This document shows positions 8,922 through 18,230 of a stretch of DNA of 64,000 bases, piece after piece. The notes beneath the pieces are model-generated. The model was not told the origin of the DNA. It saw only the letters and a program-made list of their open reading frames with translations, and did no database searches. Position numbers and translations under genes: made by a program. The DNA comes from Acetobacter farinalis (GTDB lineage Bacteria > Pseudomonadota > Alphaproteobacteria > Acetobacterales > Acetobacteraceae), in NCBI RefSeq assembly GCF_026240015.1, contig NZ_JAPIUX010000011.1:1-64000 (forward strand), in the 5' to 3' direction. The first letter of the stretch is position 1, and every line of letters begins with the position of its first letter.

Positions 8922-9989
8922 TCAGCAGTTGCGAAGAAGGATTTCCCGCAGGGCTGAGAGTAACATCTCGCACTGCTGGTCTGTTCCAACCGTGATCCGC
9001 AGCCACGAGGATGTGCGCACACCGCGCAGATGCCGGACGATAATGGCGCGCTCCCGCAGGTGTGCCGCCAGTTCCGCAGCATCGCGGTCAGCATGCTGAA
9101 CATAAACAAAATTAGCCTGTGAAGGCAAGACCTTGAAGCCCAGATCCCCAAGCTTTGCAGAGAGAACCCTGCGTGTTGAGATCACCTTTTCCACGCTGTC
9201 CAGAAACCAGTCCTCATCCTCCACCGCGGCGGTGGCCCCGGCCTGCGCAATGCGGTCCAGCGGGTAGGAATTGAAGCTGTCCTTCACGCGGGTCAGCCCT
9301 TCAATCAGTTCCGGCTGGGCAAAGGCAAAGCCCACCCGCGCCCCGGCCAGCGCGCGGGATTTGGAGAAGGTCTGCACCACCAGCAGATTCGGATACGTCT
9401 TCACCAGAGAAACAGCGCTTTCCGCCCCGAAGTCCACATAGGCTTCATCCACCAGCACCACGCGGTCCGGGTGCATGTCCAGCAGGCGGCGGACCTCATC
9501 CAGCCCCAGCGCCATGCCGGTTGGCGCATTGGGGTTGGCCAGCACAACGCCGCCGCACGGCCCGGCATAATCCGCCACCTGAATCCCCATGTCCTCATCC
9601 AGCGGAACAAGCCTGTATGGCAGGTCGTACAGGCCGCAATACACCTTGTAGAAACTGTATGTGACATCCGCGAACAGGATAGGCTCGCCGTGGCCAAAGA
9701 AGGCCTGAAAGGCATGGGCCAGCACTTCATCCGAGCCATTGCCCACAAACACATTCCCGGCCTCCAGCCCCACGCGTTCACCCAGAACGGTGCGCAGACG
9801 GAGGGACTCCGGGTCCGGATACAGGCGCATGCCGTTATCCGCCGCAGCCTTCATGGCTTCCAGCGCACGGGGAGACGGCCCATAGGGGGATTCATTGGTG
9901 TTGAGCTTGACCAGATCGGCCATTCTGGGCTGTTCGCCCGGCACGTAGGGTGTCAGGCGGTGAACGAGAGGACTCCAGAAACGGCTCAT
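8922..9989 (-). CDS. hisC: Histidinol-phosphate aminotransferase
   Basis: 355 residues of PLP aminotransferase class I/II. LVKLNTNESPYGPSP near the N-terminus, FVGNGSDEVL, LANPNAPTG, VLVDEAYVDFG and TFSKSRALAGARVG are HisC motifs; the Schiff-base Lys is Lys210 in TFSK. It converts histidinol phosphate and 2-oxoglutarate to imidazole-acetol phosphate and glutamate, in either direction, in histidine synthesis. ATG at 9987-9989 gives the family length. An upstream extension of the frame to 10160 would run through a terminator hairpin and the ankyrin gene and is rejected. No other his genes are nearby. Confidence 0.93.
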   Translation of the reverse strand: MSRFWSPLVHRLTPYVPGEQPRMADLVKLNTNESPYGPSPRALEAMKAAADNGMRLYPDPESLRLRTVLGERVGLEAGNVFVGNGSDEVLAHAFQAFFGHGEPILFADVTYSFYKVYCGLYDLPYRLVPLDEDMGIQVADYAGPCGGVVLANPNAPTGMALGLDEVRRLLDMHPDRVVLVDEAYVDFGAESAVSLVKTYPNLLVVQTFSKSRALAGARVGFAFAQPELIEGLTRVKDSFNSYPLDRIAQAGATAAVEDEDWFLDSVEKVISTRRVLSAKLGDLGFKVLPSQANFVYVQHADRDAAELAAHLRERAIIVRHLRGVRTSSWLRITVGTDQQCEMLLSALREILLRNC

Positions 9990-10010
9990 GGCTGAACTAT
10001 CCACAAAAGA

Positions 10011-10039
10011 AGAAGGCAGCCCGCAAAAGGCTGCCTTCT
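10011..10039 (-). terminator. Intrinsic terminator between the ankyrin gene and hisC
   Basis: AGAAGGCAGC (10011-10020) and GCTGCCTTCT (10030-10039) make a perfect 10-bp stem with a 9-base loop. On the minus strand it is followed by TCTTTTG. It lies 42 bases after the ankyrin stop and 22 bases before the hisC ATG, so hisC probably needs its own promoter or read-through. Confidence 0.75.
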
Positions 10040-10080
10040 CCCCTAACCGATGCGTTTCCGCCTGAAAAGCCTGTGTTCTG

Positions 10081-10653
10081 TCAGGCCTGACCGGCTTCGT
10101 GCTCCTTGAACAGGGCCAGCAATGCCGCATTGCCCTGGCGCTGGGCCAGATCAAGCGCATTCAGCCCCTCACCGTCCCGATGGGTCGGGCTGGCACCGGC
10201 TTTCAGAAGAAGCCGCGCCATATCATCCCGCCCGAACATGACGGCAAACATCAGAGGGGTACGCCCCACGGCATTAGGCAGATCCACCTGCGCCCCGGCC
10301 TGCAGCAGCATGCGGGCAATGGGCAGAAAGCCCTTGAACGCCACCCCGGCCAGCGCCGTTGCCCCTTTTTCATCCTGCAAATCAGGCGAGGCCCCGCGCA
10401 TGAGCAGCACGCTCACAGCTTCAATATGGCCGTTATAGGACGCCAGAATGAGAGGCGTGTAGCCTTTTTCCACCTGCAGATCAGGGTTCATCCCGGCATC
10501 CAGAAAGCTGGAGAGCAGATCTGCCTCTCCCTCCCGCGCGGCATTGATAAACAGGGCTTCAACCTGCTCCTGCGTAAAACTGCCATACGCCCCACCGGCA
10601 GCCGGGGGCTGCGCGCCCTGAGAACGCGGGTTCTGGGGAGAAACCTGTGTCAT
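10081..10653 (-). CDS. Ankyrin-repeat protein
   Basis: 190 residues. After a Pro/Ser/Gln-rich N-terminus come four to five ankyrin repeats (about 35-185) with the classic pattern GYTPLILASYNGHIEAVSVL, GATALAGVAFKGFLPIARML, GRTPLMFAVMFGRDDMARLL. No signal peptide or membrane segment, so a cytosolic protein-binding role is likely; in other bacteria similar small ankyrin proteins sit with catalase or other stress genes, which are not seen here. ATG at 10651-10653 has GGAG seven bases upstream; the open frame extends to 10791 without an equally good start. Confidence 0.85.
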   Translation of the reverse strand: MTQVSPQNPRSQGAQPPAAGGAYGSFTQEQVEALFINAAREGEADLLSSFLDAGMNPDLQVEKGYTPLILASYNGHIEAVSVLLMRGASPDLQDEKGATALAGVAFKGFLPIARMLLQAGAQVDLPNAVGRTPLMFAVMFGRDDMARLLLKAGASPTHRDGEGLNALDLAQRQGNAALLALFKEHEAGQA

Positions 10654-11234
10654 GCTCGAACTCCGGAAAAATTCCTGCAAAAATGCATAGCCTGCCTGAC
10701 CTGCCACACCATAAAGGCTGCACTGGGGCGGATGCTCTGGCTCTGCCCTTATACTCCAAACGCTCCACCCTGTGCAGCGTTTCCTGCCCATGGCCCCCTC
10801 GCCGGGAAGCAGCAGCCTTCACGCGCAAGTGATCTTCCCTTGGCAGGCCGGATTGGACAGGGGCGAATAACCTGAAAATCCGTGGTAAATCAGGGGGTCA
10901 TGCCTCCCTGTTTTACGTCCCCGCCGCTGATTTTTATCTGACATCCGGCCCAGAAAAACAAGATACCCCCTCCCTCTCACGCAGCTTCAGGCCGATCTCG
11001 TGCGTTGAACGCCAAAAGCAAGGATCTGAAGACATCTCTGAAAGACCAGCACAGTCCGGCAAAATCCGGCTCCGCCCCGGAACGGGTGCTGGAAGGCGGA
11101 GAGTCATACTCCTGCTCTTGCCCAATAATGCCGGACCGTGTGAATGTAATAACCTTTGAGACCTGCCGGTATCCCGGCTGCGTGGCTTCACCGGGCCAGA
11201 ACAATACAGTGTCCACTCTGAAGGATAGGTTAGC
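10654..11234. other. Intergenic region between the ankyrin gene and tkt
   Basis: 581 bases between divergent genes. I find no convincing coding sequence: the frames that stay open are shadow-like. It must hold the promoters of the pentose phosphate operon (plus) and the ankyrin gene (minus), but I cannot place good -35/-10 pairs. AAGGA at 11221-11225 is a plausible, somewhat distant ribosome site for tkt. Confidence 0.5.
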
Positions 11235-13337
11235 ATGCGTGCCTCTTTTCCCACCCCACTTCACGCACCGGATGGTCTGAACGCCGGGGGAGCGGCCAAT
11301 CTCGATAACCTGTGCATCAACACCATCCGCACCTTGTCCATGGATGGCGTGCAGAAAGCGAATTCGGGGCACCCCGGCACCGCGATGGCACTGGCTCCGG
11401 TTGCCTACACCCTGTGGCAGGATGTGCTGAACTATGACCCGGCAGACCCGCTCTGGCCGAACCGGGACCGCTTTGTGCTGTCCATCGGTCATGCGTCCAT
11501 GCTGCTCTATTCGCTGATCTTTCTGGCCGGTGTCCGGCAGGTGAAGAACGGCAAGGTCACGCAGGAGCCGTCCCTGACGCTGGCTGACCTTGAGCAGTTC
11601 CGTCAGCTTGACTCCAAAACACCGGGCCACCCGGAATACGGCCACACCACCGGCGTTGAGACCACCACAGGCCCGCTCGGGCAGGGCTGTGGCAACTCCG
11701 TCGGCATGGCGATAGCGGAAAAATGGCTGGCCGCTCACTTCAACAAGCCGGGTTTTGAGCTGTTCAACCATGATGTCTACACCCTGTGCGGGGATGGCGA
11801 CATGATGGAAGGCATCTCCAGTGAAGCCGCCTCCACCGCGGCGCACCTGAAGCTGGGCAATCTGATCTGGTTGTACGATTCCAACCGAATCTCCATTGAA
11901 GGCTCGACCGATATCGCCCTGACGGAAAATGTCGCCGCCCGCTTTACCGCCTATGGCTGGCAGGTGCTGGAACTGAAGGACGCGAACGATACCGCAACCC
12001 TGAAGACCCTTCTGGCTCAGGCCAAGGCCGAAACCGAACGCCCCACCCTGATTGTGGTCCATTCCGTGATTGCATGGGGTGCGCCGCACAAGGCTGGCAC
12101 CGCCGCAGCGCACGGTGAACCGCTGGGCGCGGAAGAAATCCGTGAAACCAAGAAGGCCTACGGCTGGCCGGAAGACCGCAGCTTTTACGTGCCGGACGGT
12201 GTGCAGGCTCACATGCAGGAGGGTCTGGGCGCGCGCGGTGCCAAGGCCCGTACGGAATGGGAAAAGCTGTTTGCCGCCTACCACACGGCGCACCCGGAAC
12301 TGGCGGCTGAACTGGACGCTATTCTGAACGGAAAACTGCCGTCAGGATGGGATGCGCAGATCCCGGTTTTTGATGCCAACGCAAAAGGTCTGGCCTCCCG
12401 CGCCAGCTCCGGTGAAGTGCTGAATGCCGTGGCAGGCCGCCTGCCCTGGCTGCTGGGTGGCTCGGCCGATCTGGCACCCTCCACCAAAACCCTGCTGAAA
12501 GGCGAGGAAAGCTTCCAGCCGCCTGCATGGAACGGTGCCTTCAGCGGCCGGAATTTCCATTTCGGTGTGCGTGAGCACGCCATGGGCGCCATTGTGAACG
12601 GCATGGCCCTGTATGGCCTGCGCCCCTTCTGCGCCGGGTTCCTGATCTTCTCTGATTACATGAAAGCCCCCATCCGGCTTTCCGCCCTGATGCACCTGCC
12701 GGTGACCTATATCTTCACGCATGACTCCATCGGCGTGGGGGAAGACGGGCCGACACATCAGCCCATCGAACAGCTTGTGCAGTTGCGCGCCACCCCCGGC
12801 CTGATCACGTTCCGCCCCGGCGACGCCAACGAGGTCGCCGAAGTCTGGCGGTATCTGATTGCCAAGCAGGATGGCCCGGTGGCTCTGGCTCTCAGCCGCC
12901 AGGACCTGCCCACGCTGGACCGCAACCGCTTTGCTTCCGCCGCTGGCGTGGCACAGGGCGGCTATGTGCTGGCAGACAGCAAGGAGACACCAAAAGTCAT
13001 CCTGATTGCCTCCGGCAGTGAGCTGAGCCTGGCCGTATCCGCTTATGAGGCTCTGGAGAAGGACGGCATTCCGGCCCGCGTGGTCTCCATGCCGAGCTGG
13101 GAACTGTTTGAAGCCCAGCCACAATCTTACCGCGATGCGGTGCTACCGCCTGCCGTTACAGGCCGCGTGACGATTGAAGCCGCCTCCCCCATTGGCTGGG
13201 ACCGCTATGCCGGCCCCACGGGTGAAATTATTGCCATGCGCGGCTTCGGGGCATCCGCCCCCGCTGGCCAGCTTGCGAAAAAATTCGGCTTCACGCCGGA
13301 AGCTGTACTGGAAGCCGCCCGCCGTCAGGCACGGTAA
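11235..13337 (+). CDS. tkt: Transketolase
   Basis: 700 residues, close to the usual length plus a short N-terminal extension. SGHPGTAMALAP, GDGDMMEGISSEA (thiamine diphosphate-binding GDG region) and GVREHAMGAIVNGM with the catalytic Glu are visible. It transfers two-carbon ketol units between sugar phosphates (xylulose 5-P with ribose 5-P or erythrose 4-P). First gene of a plus-strand cluster that continues with tal-pgi, gnd, HAD phosphatases, pgl and rpiA-gntK. ATG at 11235 is the only good start; an AAGGA sits about ten bases upstream. Confidence 0.97.
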   Translation: MRASFPTPLHAPDGLNAGGAANLDNLCINTIRTLSMDGVQKANSGHPGTAMALAPVAYTLWQDVLNYDPADPLWPNRDRFVLSIGHASMLLYSLIFLAGVRQVKNGKVTQEPSLTLADLEQFRQLDSKTPGHPEYGHTTGVETTTGPLGQGCGNSVGMAIAEKWLAAHFNKPGFELFNHDVYTLCGDGDMMEGISSEAASTAAHLKLGNLIWLYDSNRISIEGSTDIALTENVAARFTAYGWQVLELKDANDTATLKTLLAQAKAETERPTLIVVHSVIAWGAPHKAGTAAAHGEPLGAEEIRETKKAYGWPEDRSFYVPDGVQAHMQEGLGARGAKARTEWEKLFAAYHTAHPELAAELDAILNGKLPSGWDAQIPVFDANAKGLASRASSGEVLNAVAGRLPWLLGGSADLAPSTKTLLKGEESFQPPAWNGAFSGRNFHFGVREHAMGAIVNGMALYGLRPFCAGFLIFSDYMKAPIRLSALMHLPVTYIFTHDSIGVGEDGPTHQPIEQLVQLRATPGLITFRPGDANEVAEVWRYLIAKQDGPVALALSRQDLPTLDRNRFASAAGVAQGGYVLADSKETPKVILIASGSELSLAVSAYEALEKDGIPARVVSMPSWELFEAQPQSYRDAVLPPAVTGRVTIEAASPIGWDRYAGPTGEIIAMRGFGASAPAGQLAKKFGFTPEAVLEAARRQAR

Positions 13338-13374
13338 CGGCCACAGCTTCACACGACTATTCAGACGCTCCTCT

Positions 13375-13406
13375 GCCACCCGGCTGGCACAAGCCAGCCG
13401 GGTGGC
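13375..13406 (+). repeat. Very stable hairpin between tkt and tal-pgi
   Basis: GCCACCCGGCTGGC (13375-13388) and GCCAGCCGGGTGGC (13393-13406) are perfect complements: a 14-bp GC-rich stem with an ACAA loop. It ends 22 bases before the tal-pgi ATG and is not followed by a T-run. It could stabilise or divide the operon mRNA or cause partial termination. Confidence 0.75.
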
Positions 13407-13427
13407 ATGCAGAAAAGGATTCCAGTC

Positions 13428-16283
13428 ATGACTGCTTCTTCACATAAAGGTGCCAACCCGCTGCGGGAGCTTGCTGCCGTGCAGCAATCCCCCTGGTTTG
13501 ACTTTATCCGCCGCTCCTTTGTTGAAGACGGCTCTCTGGCCCGCATCGTGCAGGATGATGGTATTCGCGGCGTGACCTCCAACCCGGCCATTTTCCAGAA
13601 GGCTATGGGCGAAGGCACGGAATATGACGCGCAGATCCGCTCCATTCTGGAGCATGAAATTGTCTCCCCCGGTGCGCTGTATGAAAAGCTGGCCGTGCGG
13701 GATATCAAGACAGCAGCGCATATTCTGGCGCCTGTTTATACTGCCACGCACAAGAAAGACGGGTTTGTCAGCCTTGAAGTCTCCCCCTATCTGGCGCGGG
13801 ACGGCAAGGGAACGGCCCATGAGGCCACCCGCCTGTGGGCCGATGTGTCCGAACCCAACCTGATGATCAAAATTCCCGCCACACCGGAAAGCATCCCGGC
13901 CATCCGTGAGACCATTGCGGCGGGCATCAACGTGAACGTCACGCTGATTTTCGCGCTCTCCGCCTACAAAGCCGTGGTTGAGGCCTGGCTTTCCGGACTG
14001 GAAGACCTGAAGAAGAAGGGCGGTGATCTCTCCTCCGTGGCGTCTGTCGCCTCCTTCTTTGTAAGCCGTATTGACGGCAAGATTGATGCGGAAATTGATC
14101 ACCGTGTGAAAGCAGGCGACAAGGACGCCGAGGCTCTCAAAGCCCTGCGCGGCAAGGTGGCCATTGCCAATGCCAAGATGGCCTATGCCTACTGGCAGGA
14201 AATGATGCAGACCCCGCGCTGGAAAGCGCTGGAAGCCGCCGGAGCGCAGTCACAGCGCCTGCTGTGGGCCTCCACCGGCACGAAGGACAAGGCCTATAGT
14301 GATGTGTTGTATGTGGACAGCCTGATTGGCCCCCATACCGTCAACACCATGCCGCCCGCCACCATGGAAGCATTCCGTGACCATGGCACCGTGGCCGAAA
14401 CGCTGACAACCGGGCTGGCTGAAGCCCGCCATGTCATGGAAGAAGCCGAGCGGCTGAACCTTGATCTGGACGGCGTGACCACAACGCTGGTGGAAGAAGG
14501 CGTGACCTCCTTTGAGGAGGCGTTTGACAGCCTCCTCGGTTCCGTGGCCGCCAAACAGCAGGCCATGCTGGCCAACAAGCTGACCGACATGAAAACCAGC
14601 CTGCCCGCACCGCTGGAAGACGCCGTCCGGAAAGGGCTGGAGGCATGGCGCAAGAACGGCACCATCCGCAAGCTGTGGGCCAAGGACCCCTCAGTCTGGA
14701 CCGGTGGCTCGGAAGGCCAGTGGCTGAACTGGCTGAACATTGTGGATGACCGCCTTGCCCACCTCTCCGAGCTGGAAAGCTTTCAGGCTGAGGTCAAGGC
14801 CCGCAACTTCAAGCAGGTTCTGCTTCTGGGCATGGGGGGCTCAAGCCTCGGGCCGGAAGTGCTGGCCATGACCTTTGGCAAGCATGAAGGCTTTGGCCAC
14901 CTGTATGTGCTGGACAGCACGGACCCGCAGCAGGTTGCCACGTTTGAAAAGAAGATCGACCCGGCCCACACGCTGTTCATCGTTGCGTCCAAATCCGGCG
15001 GCACGCTCGAACCAAACATCCTGATGGCCTACTTCCATGACCTTGCCAAACGCACGCTGGGCGAGAAGGCTGGCTCTCACTTCGTGGCCATTACCGACCC
15101 CGGTTCCAAGCTGGAAGCCCAGGCGAAGAAAGACGGCTTCTGGAAGATTTTTGCAGGGGACCCGCAGATTGGCGGCCGGTATTCCGTGCTGTCCAACTTC
15201 GGGGTGGTGCCGGCCGCAGCCGCTGGCCTGCCGCTGAAACTGTTCCTGGAAGACGCCCTGCGCGGCGTGCGCATGACAGACGCAAGCGTGCCCCCCGCCC
15301 ACAATCCCGGCGTGCAGCTGGGCACCATCATGGGTGTGGCGGCCACACAGTTCGGCCGGGACAAGCTCACCATCATCGCCACGCCGCAGATTGCCGATTT
15401 CGGTGCATGGATGGAGCAGCTTATTGCTGAATCCACCGGCAAGCATGGCAAGGGGATTATCCCCATTGATGATGAGACACTGGGTGGCCCGAAACGCTAT
15501 GGGTCCGACCGCCTGTTCGTGTATCTGCGCCTTGCCGCGGAACACCAGCATGAGCAGGATGAAGCCATTGCCTCGCTGATTGATGCCGGGCAGCCGGTTA
15601 TCACCATCACCCTGCACAGCAAGCGCCAGATCGCACAGGAATTCTTCCGCTGGGAGATTGCCACGGCCGTGGCGGGTGCGTTCCTGGGGATTGATCCGTT
15701 CGATCAGCCGGATGTGGAAGCCAGCAAGGTGGAAACACGCAAGCTGACAGACGCCTACAGCAAGACCGGCAAACTGCCGGAGGAAAAGCCCTTTGCACAG
15801 CATGGGCCGTTCTCCTTCTATGCGGATGAGGCCAATGCAAAAGCCCTCAAGGGGGACAGTGCGGAAGCCATTCTGAAAGCGCATTTCGACCGTGTGAAAG
15901 CGGACGATTATGTGGGCCTGCTGGCCTATATCGAGCGCGACCGAAACACGATGGAGTGGATGCAGCACACGCGCCTGAAAATCCGTGATGCCAAGACCAT
16001 TGCCACGGCGGCTGAATTCGGCCCCCGCTTCCTGCACTCCACCGGGCAGGCCTACAAAGGCGGACCGAACACCGGCGTGTTCCTCCAGATTACCGTGGAT
16101 GACGCGAAAGACCTGCCGGTACCGGGCACCAACTACACCTTTGGCGTGGTGAAAGCCGCGCAGGCCCGTGGGGACTTTGATGTTCTGGCGGAACGGGGCC
16201 GCCGCGCCCTGCGCGTCCATCTCCACGGTTCCCTGAAAGACGGTCTGGCCGCTCTGGCAACAGCGCTGCACGGCGCCCTGTAA
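13428..16283 (+). CDS. tal-pgi: Bifunctional transaldolase / glucose-6-phosphate isomerase
   Basis: 951 residues, two enzymes in one chain. The transaldolase half (about 1-370) has GVTSNPAIFQKA and NLMIKIPATPES with Schiff-base Lys148. The isomerase half (about 390-951) has LLLGMGGSSLGPEV, FIVASKSGGTLEPN and GGRYSVLSNFG. It links sedoheptulose 7-P/glyceraldehyde 3-P exchange with fructose 6-P/glucose 6-P conversion, so carbon can be recycled to the oxidative branch, useful in bacteria with weak upper glycolysis. ATG at 13428 follows AAAAGGA with eight-base spacing; an ATG at 13407 lies directly at the hairpin edge and has no ribosome site. Such fusions are known from acetic acid bacteria and some actinobacteria and cyanobacteria. 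Confidence 0.96.
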   Translation: MTASSHKGANPLRELAAVQQSPWFDFIRRSFVEDGSLARIVQDDGIRGVTSNPAIFQKAMGEGTEYDAQIRSILEHEIVSPGALYEKLAVRDIKTAAHILAPVYTATHKKDGFVSLEVSPYLARDGKGTAHEATRLWADVSEPNLMIKIPATPESIPAIRETIAAGINVNVTLIFALSAYKAVVEAWLSGLEDLKKKGGDLSSVASVASFFVSRIDGKIDAEIDHRVKAGDKDAEALKALRGKVAIANAKMAYAYWQEMMQTPRWKALEAAGAQSQRLLWASTGTKDKAYSDVLYVDSLIGPHTVNTMPPATMEAFRDHGTVAETLTTGLAEARHVMEEAERLNLDLDGVTTTLVEEGVTSFEEAFDSLLGSVAAKQQAMLANKLTDMKTSLPAPLEDAVRKGLEAWRKNGTIRKLWAKDPSVWTGGSEGQWLNWLNIVDDRLAHLSELESFQAEVKARNFKQVLLLGMGGSSLGPEVLAMTFGKHEGFGHLYVLDSTDPQQVATFEKKIDPAHTLFIVASKSGGTLEPNILMAYFHDLAKRTLGEKAGSHFVAITDPGSKLEAQAKKDGFWKIFAGDPQIGGRYSVLSNFGVVPAAAAGLPLKLFLEDALRGVRMTDASVPPAHNPGVQLGTIMGVAATQFGRDKLTIIATPQIADFGAWMEQLIAESTGKHGKGIIPIDDETLGGPKRYGSDRLFVYLRLAAEHQHEQDEAIASLIDAGQPVITITLHSKRQIAQEFFRWEIATAVAGAFLGIDPFDQPDVEASKVETRKLTDAYSKTGKLPEEKPFAQHGPFSFYADEANAKALKGDSAEAILKAHFDRVKADDYVGLLAYIERDRNTMEWMQHTRLKIRDAKTIATAAEFGPRFLHSTGQAYKGGPNTGVFLQITVDDAKDLPVPGTNYTFGVVKAAQARGDFDVLAERGRRALRVHLHGSLKDGLAALATALHGAL

Positions 16284-16313
16284 ACTATACGGAATAAAGA
16301 TAAGGAACTGAGC

Positions 16314-17312
16314 ATGCAGATTGGCATCGTCGGGCTTGGCAGAATGGGCGGCAATATTGCCGTCCGCCTCACACGGCATGGGCATGACGTGGTGGTCTAT
16401 GACCGTGACACCGCGGCTGTTGAAAAAATCGTGGCCCGTGCGGAAGGCGGACGCGCCACCGGAGCCAGCAGTCTGGCGGATGTCGTGGCAAAGCTGGCCG
16501 GACCGCGGCGCATCGTATGGTCCATGCTCCCGGCAGGTGAGATTACGGAAGAAACCGTGATGTCACTGGGTGGCCTGATGCACCATGGCGATATCGTGAT
16601 TGATGGGGGGAACTCCTACTACAAGGACGATATCCGTCGTGCAAAGACGCTGGCTGAAAAAGGCATTGATTATATTGATGTCGGCACATCCGGCGGCGTG
16701 TGGGGGCTGGAGCGCGGCTACTGCATGATGTACGGCGGCGCACGGGAAGCCGCTGAACATATCGACCCCATTCTGGCCGCTCTGGCTCCCGGAATTGGCG
16801 ATATTCCGCGCACCCCCGGTCGGGACCGTGATGGCGTGGACCGCCGTGCCGAGGAGGGCTACCTGTATTGTGGCCCGGCGGGCTCCGGCCATTTTGTCAA
16901 AATGATCCATAACGGGATTGAATACGGCATGATGCAGGCCTTTGCTGAAGGCTTTGACGTGATGTACCGCAAGGACTCCCCGCTCCTGCCGGAAGATGAA
17001 CGCTTCTCCCTGAATCTGGCGGATATTGCGGAAGTCTGGCGGCGTGGCAGTGTCGTGTCCTCCTGGCTGCTGGACCTGACAGCACAGGCGCTCACCAAGA
17101 ATGAGACCCTCTCCGAATTCTCCGGGGAAGTGAATGATTCCGGTGAAGGCCGCTGGACCATTGAAGCGGCCATTGAAGAAGCCGTGCCCGTACCGGTCAT
17201 GGCAGCCGCGCTCTTCACGCGGTTCCGTTCCCGCTCTGGCAACACATTTTCGGAAAAAGTGCTCTCCGCCATGCGTTACGGCTTTGGCGGACACGTTGAA
17301 ACAAAAGAGTAA
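16314..17312 (+). CDS. gnd: 6-phosphogluconate dehydrogenase, decarboxylating (short form)
   Basis: 332 residues, the short YqeC/GntZ-type length rather than the 470-residue form. GIVGLGRMGGNIAVRL is the dinucleotide fold, DIVIDGGNSYYKDD and DVGTSGGVWGLERGY are substrate regions, and GSGHFVKMIHNGIEYGMMQA carries the catalytic Lys and Asn. It oxidises 6-phosphogluconate to ribulose 5-P and CO2; short forms often prefer NAD+ but cofactor choice is not proven here. AAGGA precedes the ATG by seven bases. It follows tal-pgi by 30 bases in the same operon. Confidence 0.95.
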   Translation: MQIGIVGLGRMGGNIAVRLTRHGHDVVVYDRDTAAVEKIVARAEGGRATGASSLADVVAKLAGPRRIVWSMLPAGEITEETVMSLGGLMHHGDIVIDGGNSYYKDDIRRAKTLAEKGIDYIDVGTSGGVWGLERGYCMMYGGAREAAEHIDPILAALAPGIGDIPRTPGRDRDGVDRRAEEGYLYCGPAGSGHFVKMIHNGIEYGMMQAFAEGFDVMYRKDSPLLPEDERFSLNLADIAEVWRRGSVVSSWLLDLTAQALTKNETLSEFSGEVNDSGEGRWTIEAAIEEAVPVPVMAAALFTRFRSRSGNTFSEKVLSAMRYGFGGHVETKE

Positions 17313-17363
17313 GTGCCGTTCGGCACAGGACGACAGGGTTAGGACAGGGAGCGCAGACGCAGA

Positions 17364-18227
17364 ATGACGGTTACAGATAACGCCCTTCACGCAGCGCTTG
17401 CGCCCCCGGCCTCCCGCATCCGGCTGGTGGTGTCCGATATGGATGGCACCCTGCTGACACCGGAAAAGCAGATCACGCATCATTCGCTTGCCGCTGTGCA
17501 GGCGCTGAAGGATGCGGGCATTCCGCTTTGCCTTGTCAGCAGCCGCCCGCCTGCCGGAATCGAGATGTATTTTGATGTGCTGAAGCTCGGCACGTCCTAC
17601 GGTGCGCTGAATGGCGGCACCATTTTCAATGCCGATGGCACCGTACGCTCCCGGCTCGCACTGGACCCGGAAGCCGTGCAGGACGCGCTGGACATGCTGA
17701 AAGTGCATCATCTGGATGCCTGGCTGTTCCGTGGGCATGAATGGCTGGTGGACAATGAAACCGGGGCCTATGTGGAATCAGAACGACAGATTCTGCGCAT
17801 GGACCCGCAGGTGGTGTCTTCCTTCGCGGGCTCCACAACGGGCGTTGGCAAGATTACCGGCTCTTCCACGGATTATGGGGCTGTAGCCCGGCAGGAAGCG
17901 GAAATTGGCATGCTGCTGCAAGGCCGCGCCAGCGTGGCCCGCTCCAGCGAGTGGTTTCTCGACATTACGCCGCTCGAAGCCAACAAGGGCCATGCCCTGC
18001 GCCTGCTTGCCGCGCAGTACGGCGTTGACCCCTCGGAAGTGGCCTGCATTGGCGACATGGACAACGATGTGCCGATGTTCAAAGCCGCAGGGCTTTCCAT
18101 TGCCATGGGGCAGGCTCCGGACTGGGTTGCCGCCCAGGCCCATTTTGTCACCGCCTCCAACACGCAGGAAGGCTGGTCCAAAGCCATTCAGGATCTCGTG
18201 CTTCCGCGCGTGGTCTCCGGGGCCTGA
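17364..18227 (+). CDS. HAD superfamily hydrolase, Cof type (first of a tandem pair)
   Basis: 287 residues. Motif I is VSDMDGTLLT (nucleophile Asp25, acid Asp27) and motif IV is CIGDMDNDVPMF; a Cof-type cap domain lies between. Members dephosphorylate sugar phosphates or similar small molecules. Together with the next gene, 3 bases downstream, it forms a diverged tandem duplication inside the pentose phosphate operon, suggesting a role in clearing a phosphorylated intermediate or side product of the pathway (inference). Substrate not predictable from sequence. Confidence 0.88.
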   Translation: MTVTDNALHAALAPPASRIRLVVSDMDGTLLTPEKQITHHSLAAVQALKDAGIPLCLVSSRPPAGIEMYFDVLKLGTSYGALNGGTIFNADGTVRSRLALDPEAVQDALDMLKVHHLDAWLFRGHEWLVDNETGAYVESERQILRMDPQVVSSFAGSTTGVGKITGSSTDYGAVARQEAEIGMLLQGRASVARSSEWFLDITPLEANKGHALRLLAAQYGVDPSEVACIGDMDNDVPMFKAAGLSIAMGQAPDWVAAQAHFVTASNTQEGWSKAIQDLVLPRVVSGA

Positions 18228-18230
18228 CCC

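Noticed and set aside
9990..10160. Upstream extension of the hisC reading frame
   Set aside because: It would overlap the ankyrin gene and a terminator hairpin; the ATG at 9989 gives the normal HisC length.
14841..16385. 514-codon open frame on the minus strand opposite tal-pgi
   Set aside because: Composition is that of an antisense shadow of a GC-rich gene; no family motifs and it lies fully across tal-pgi and the gnd start.
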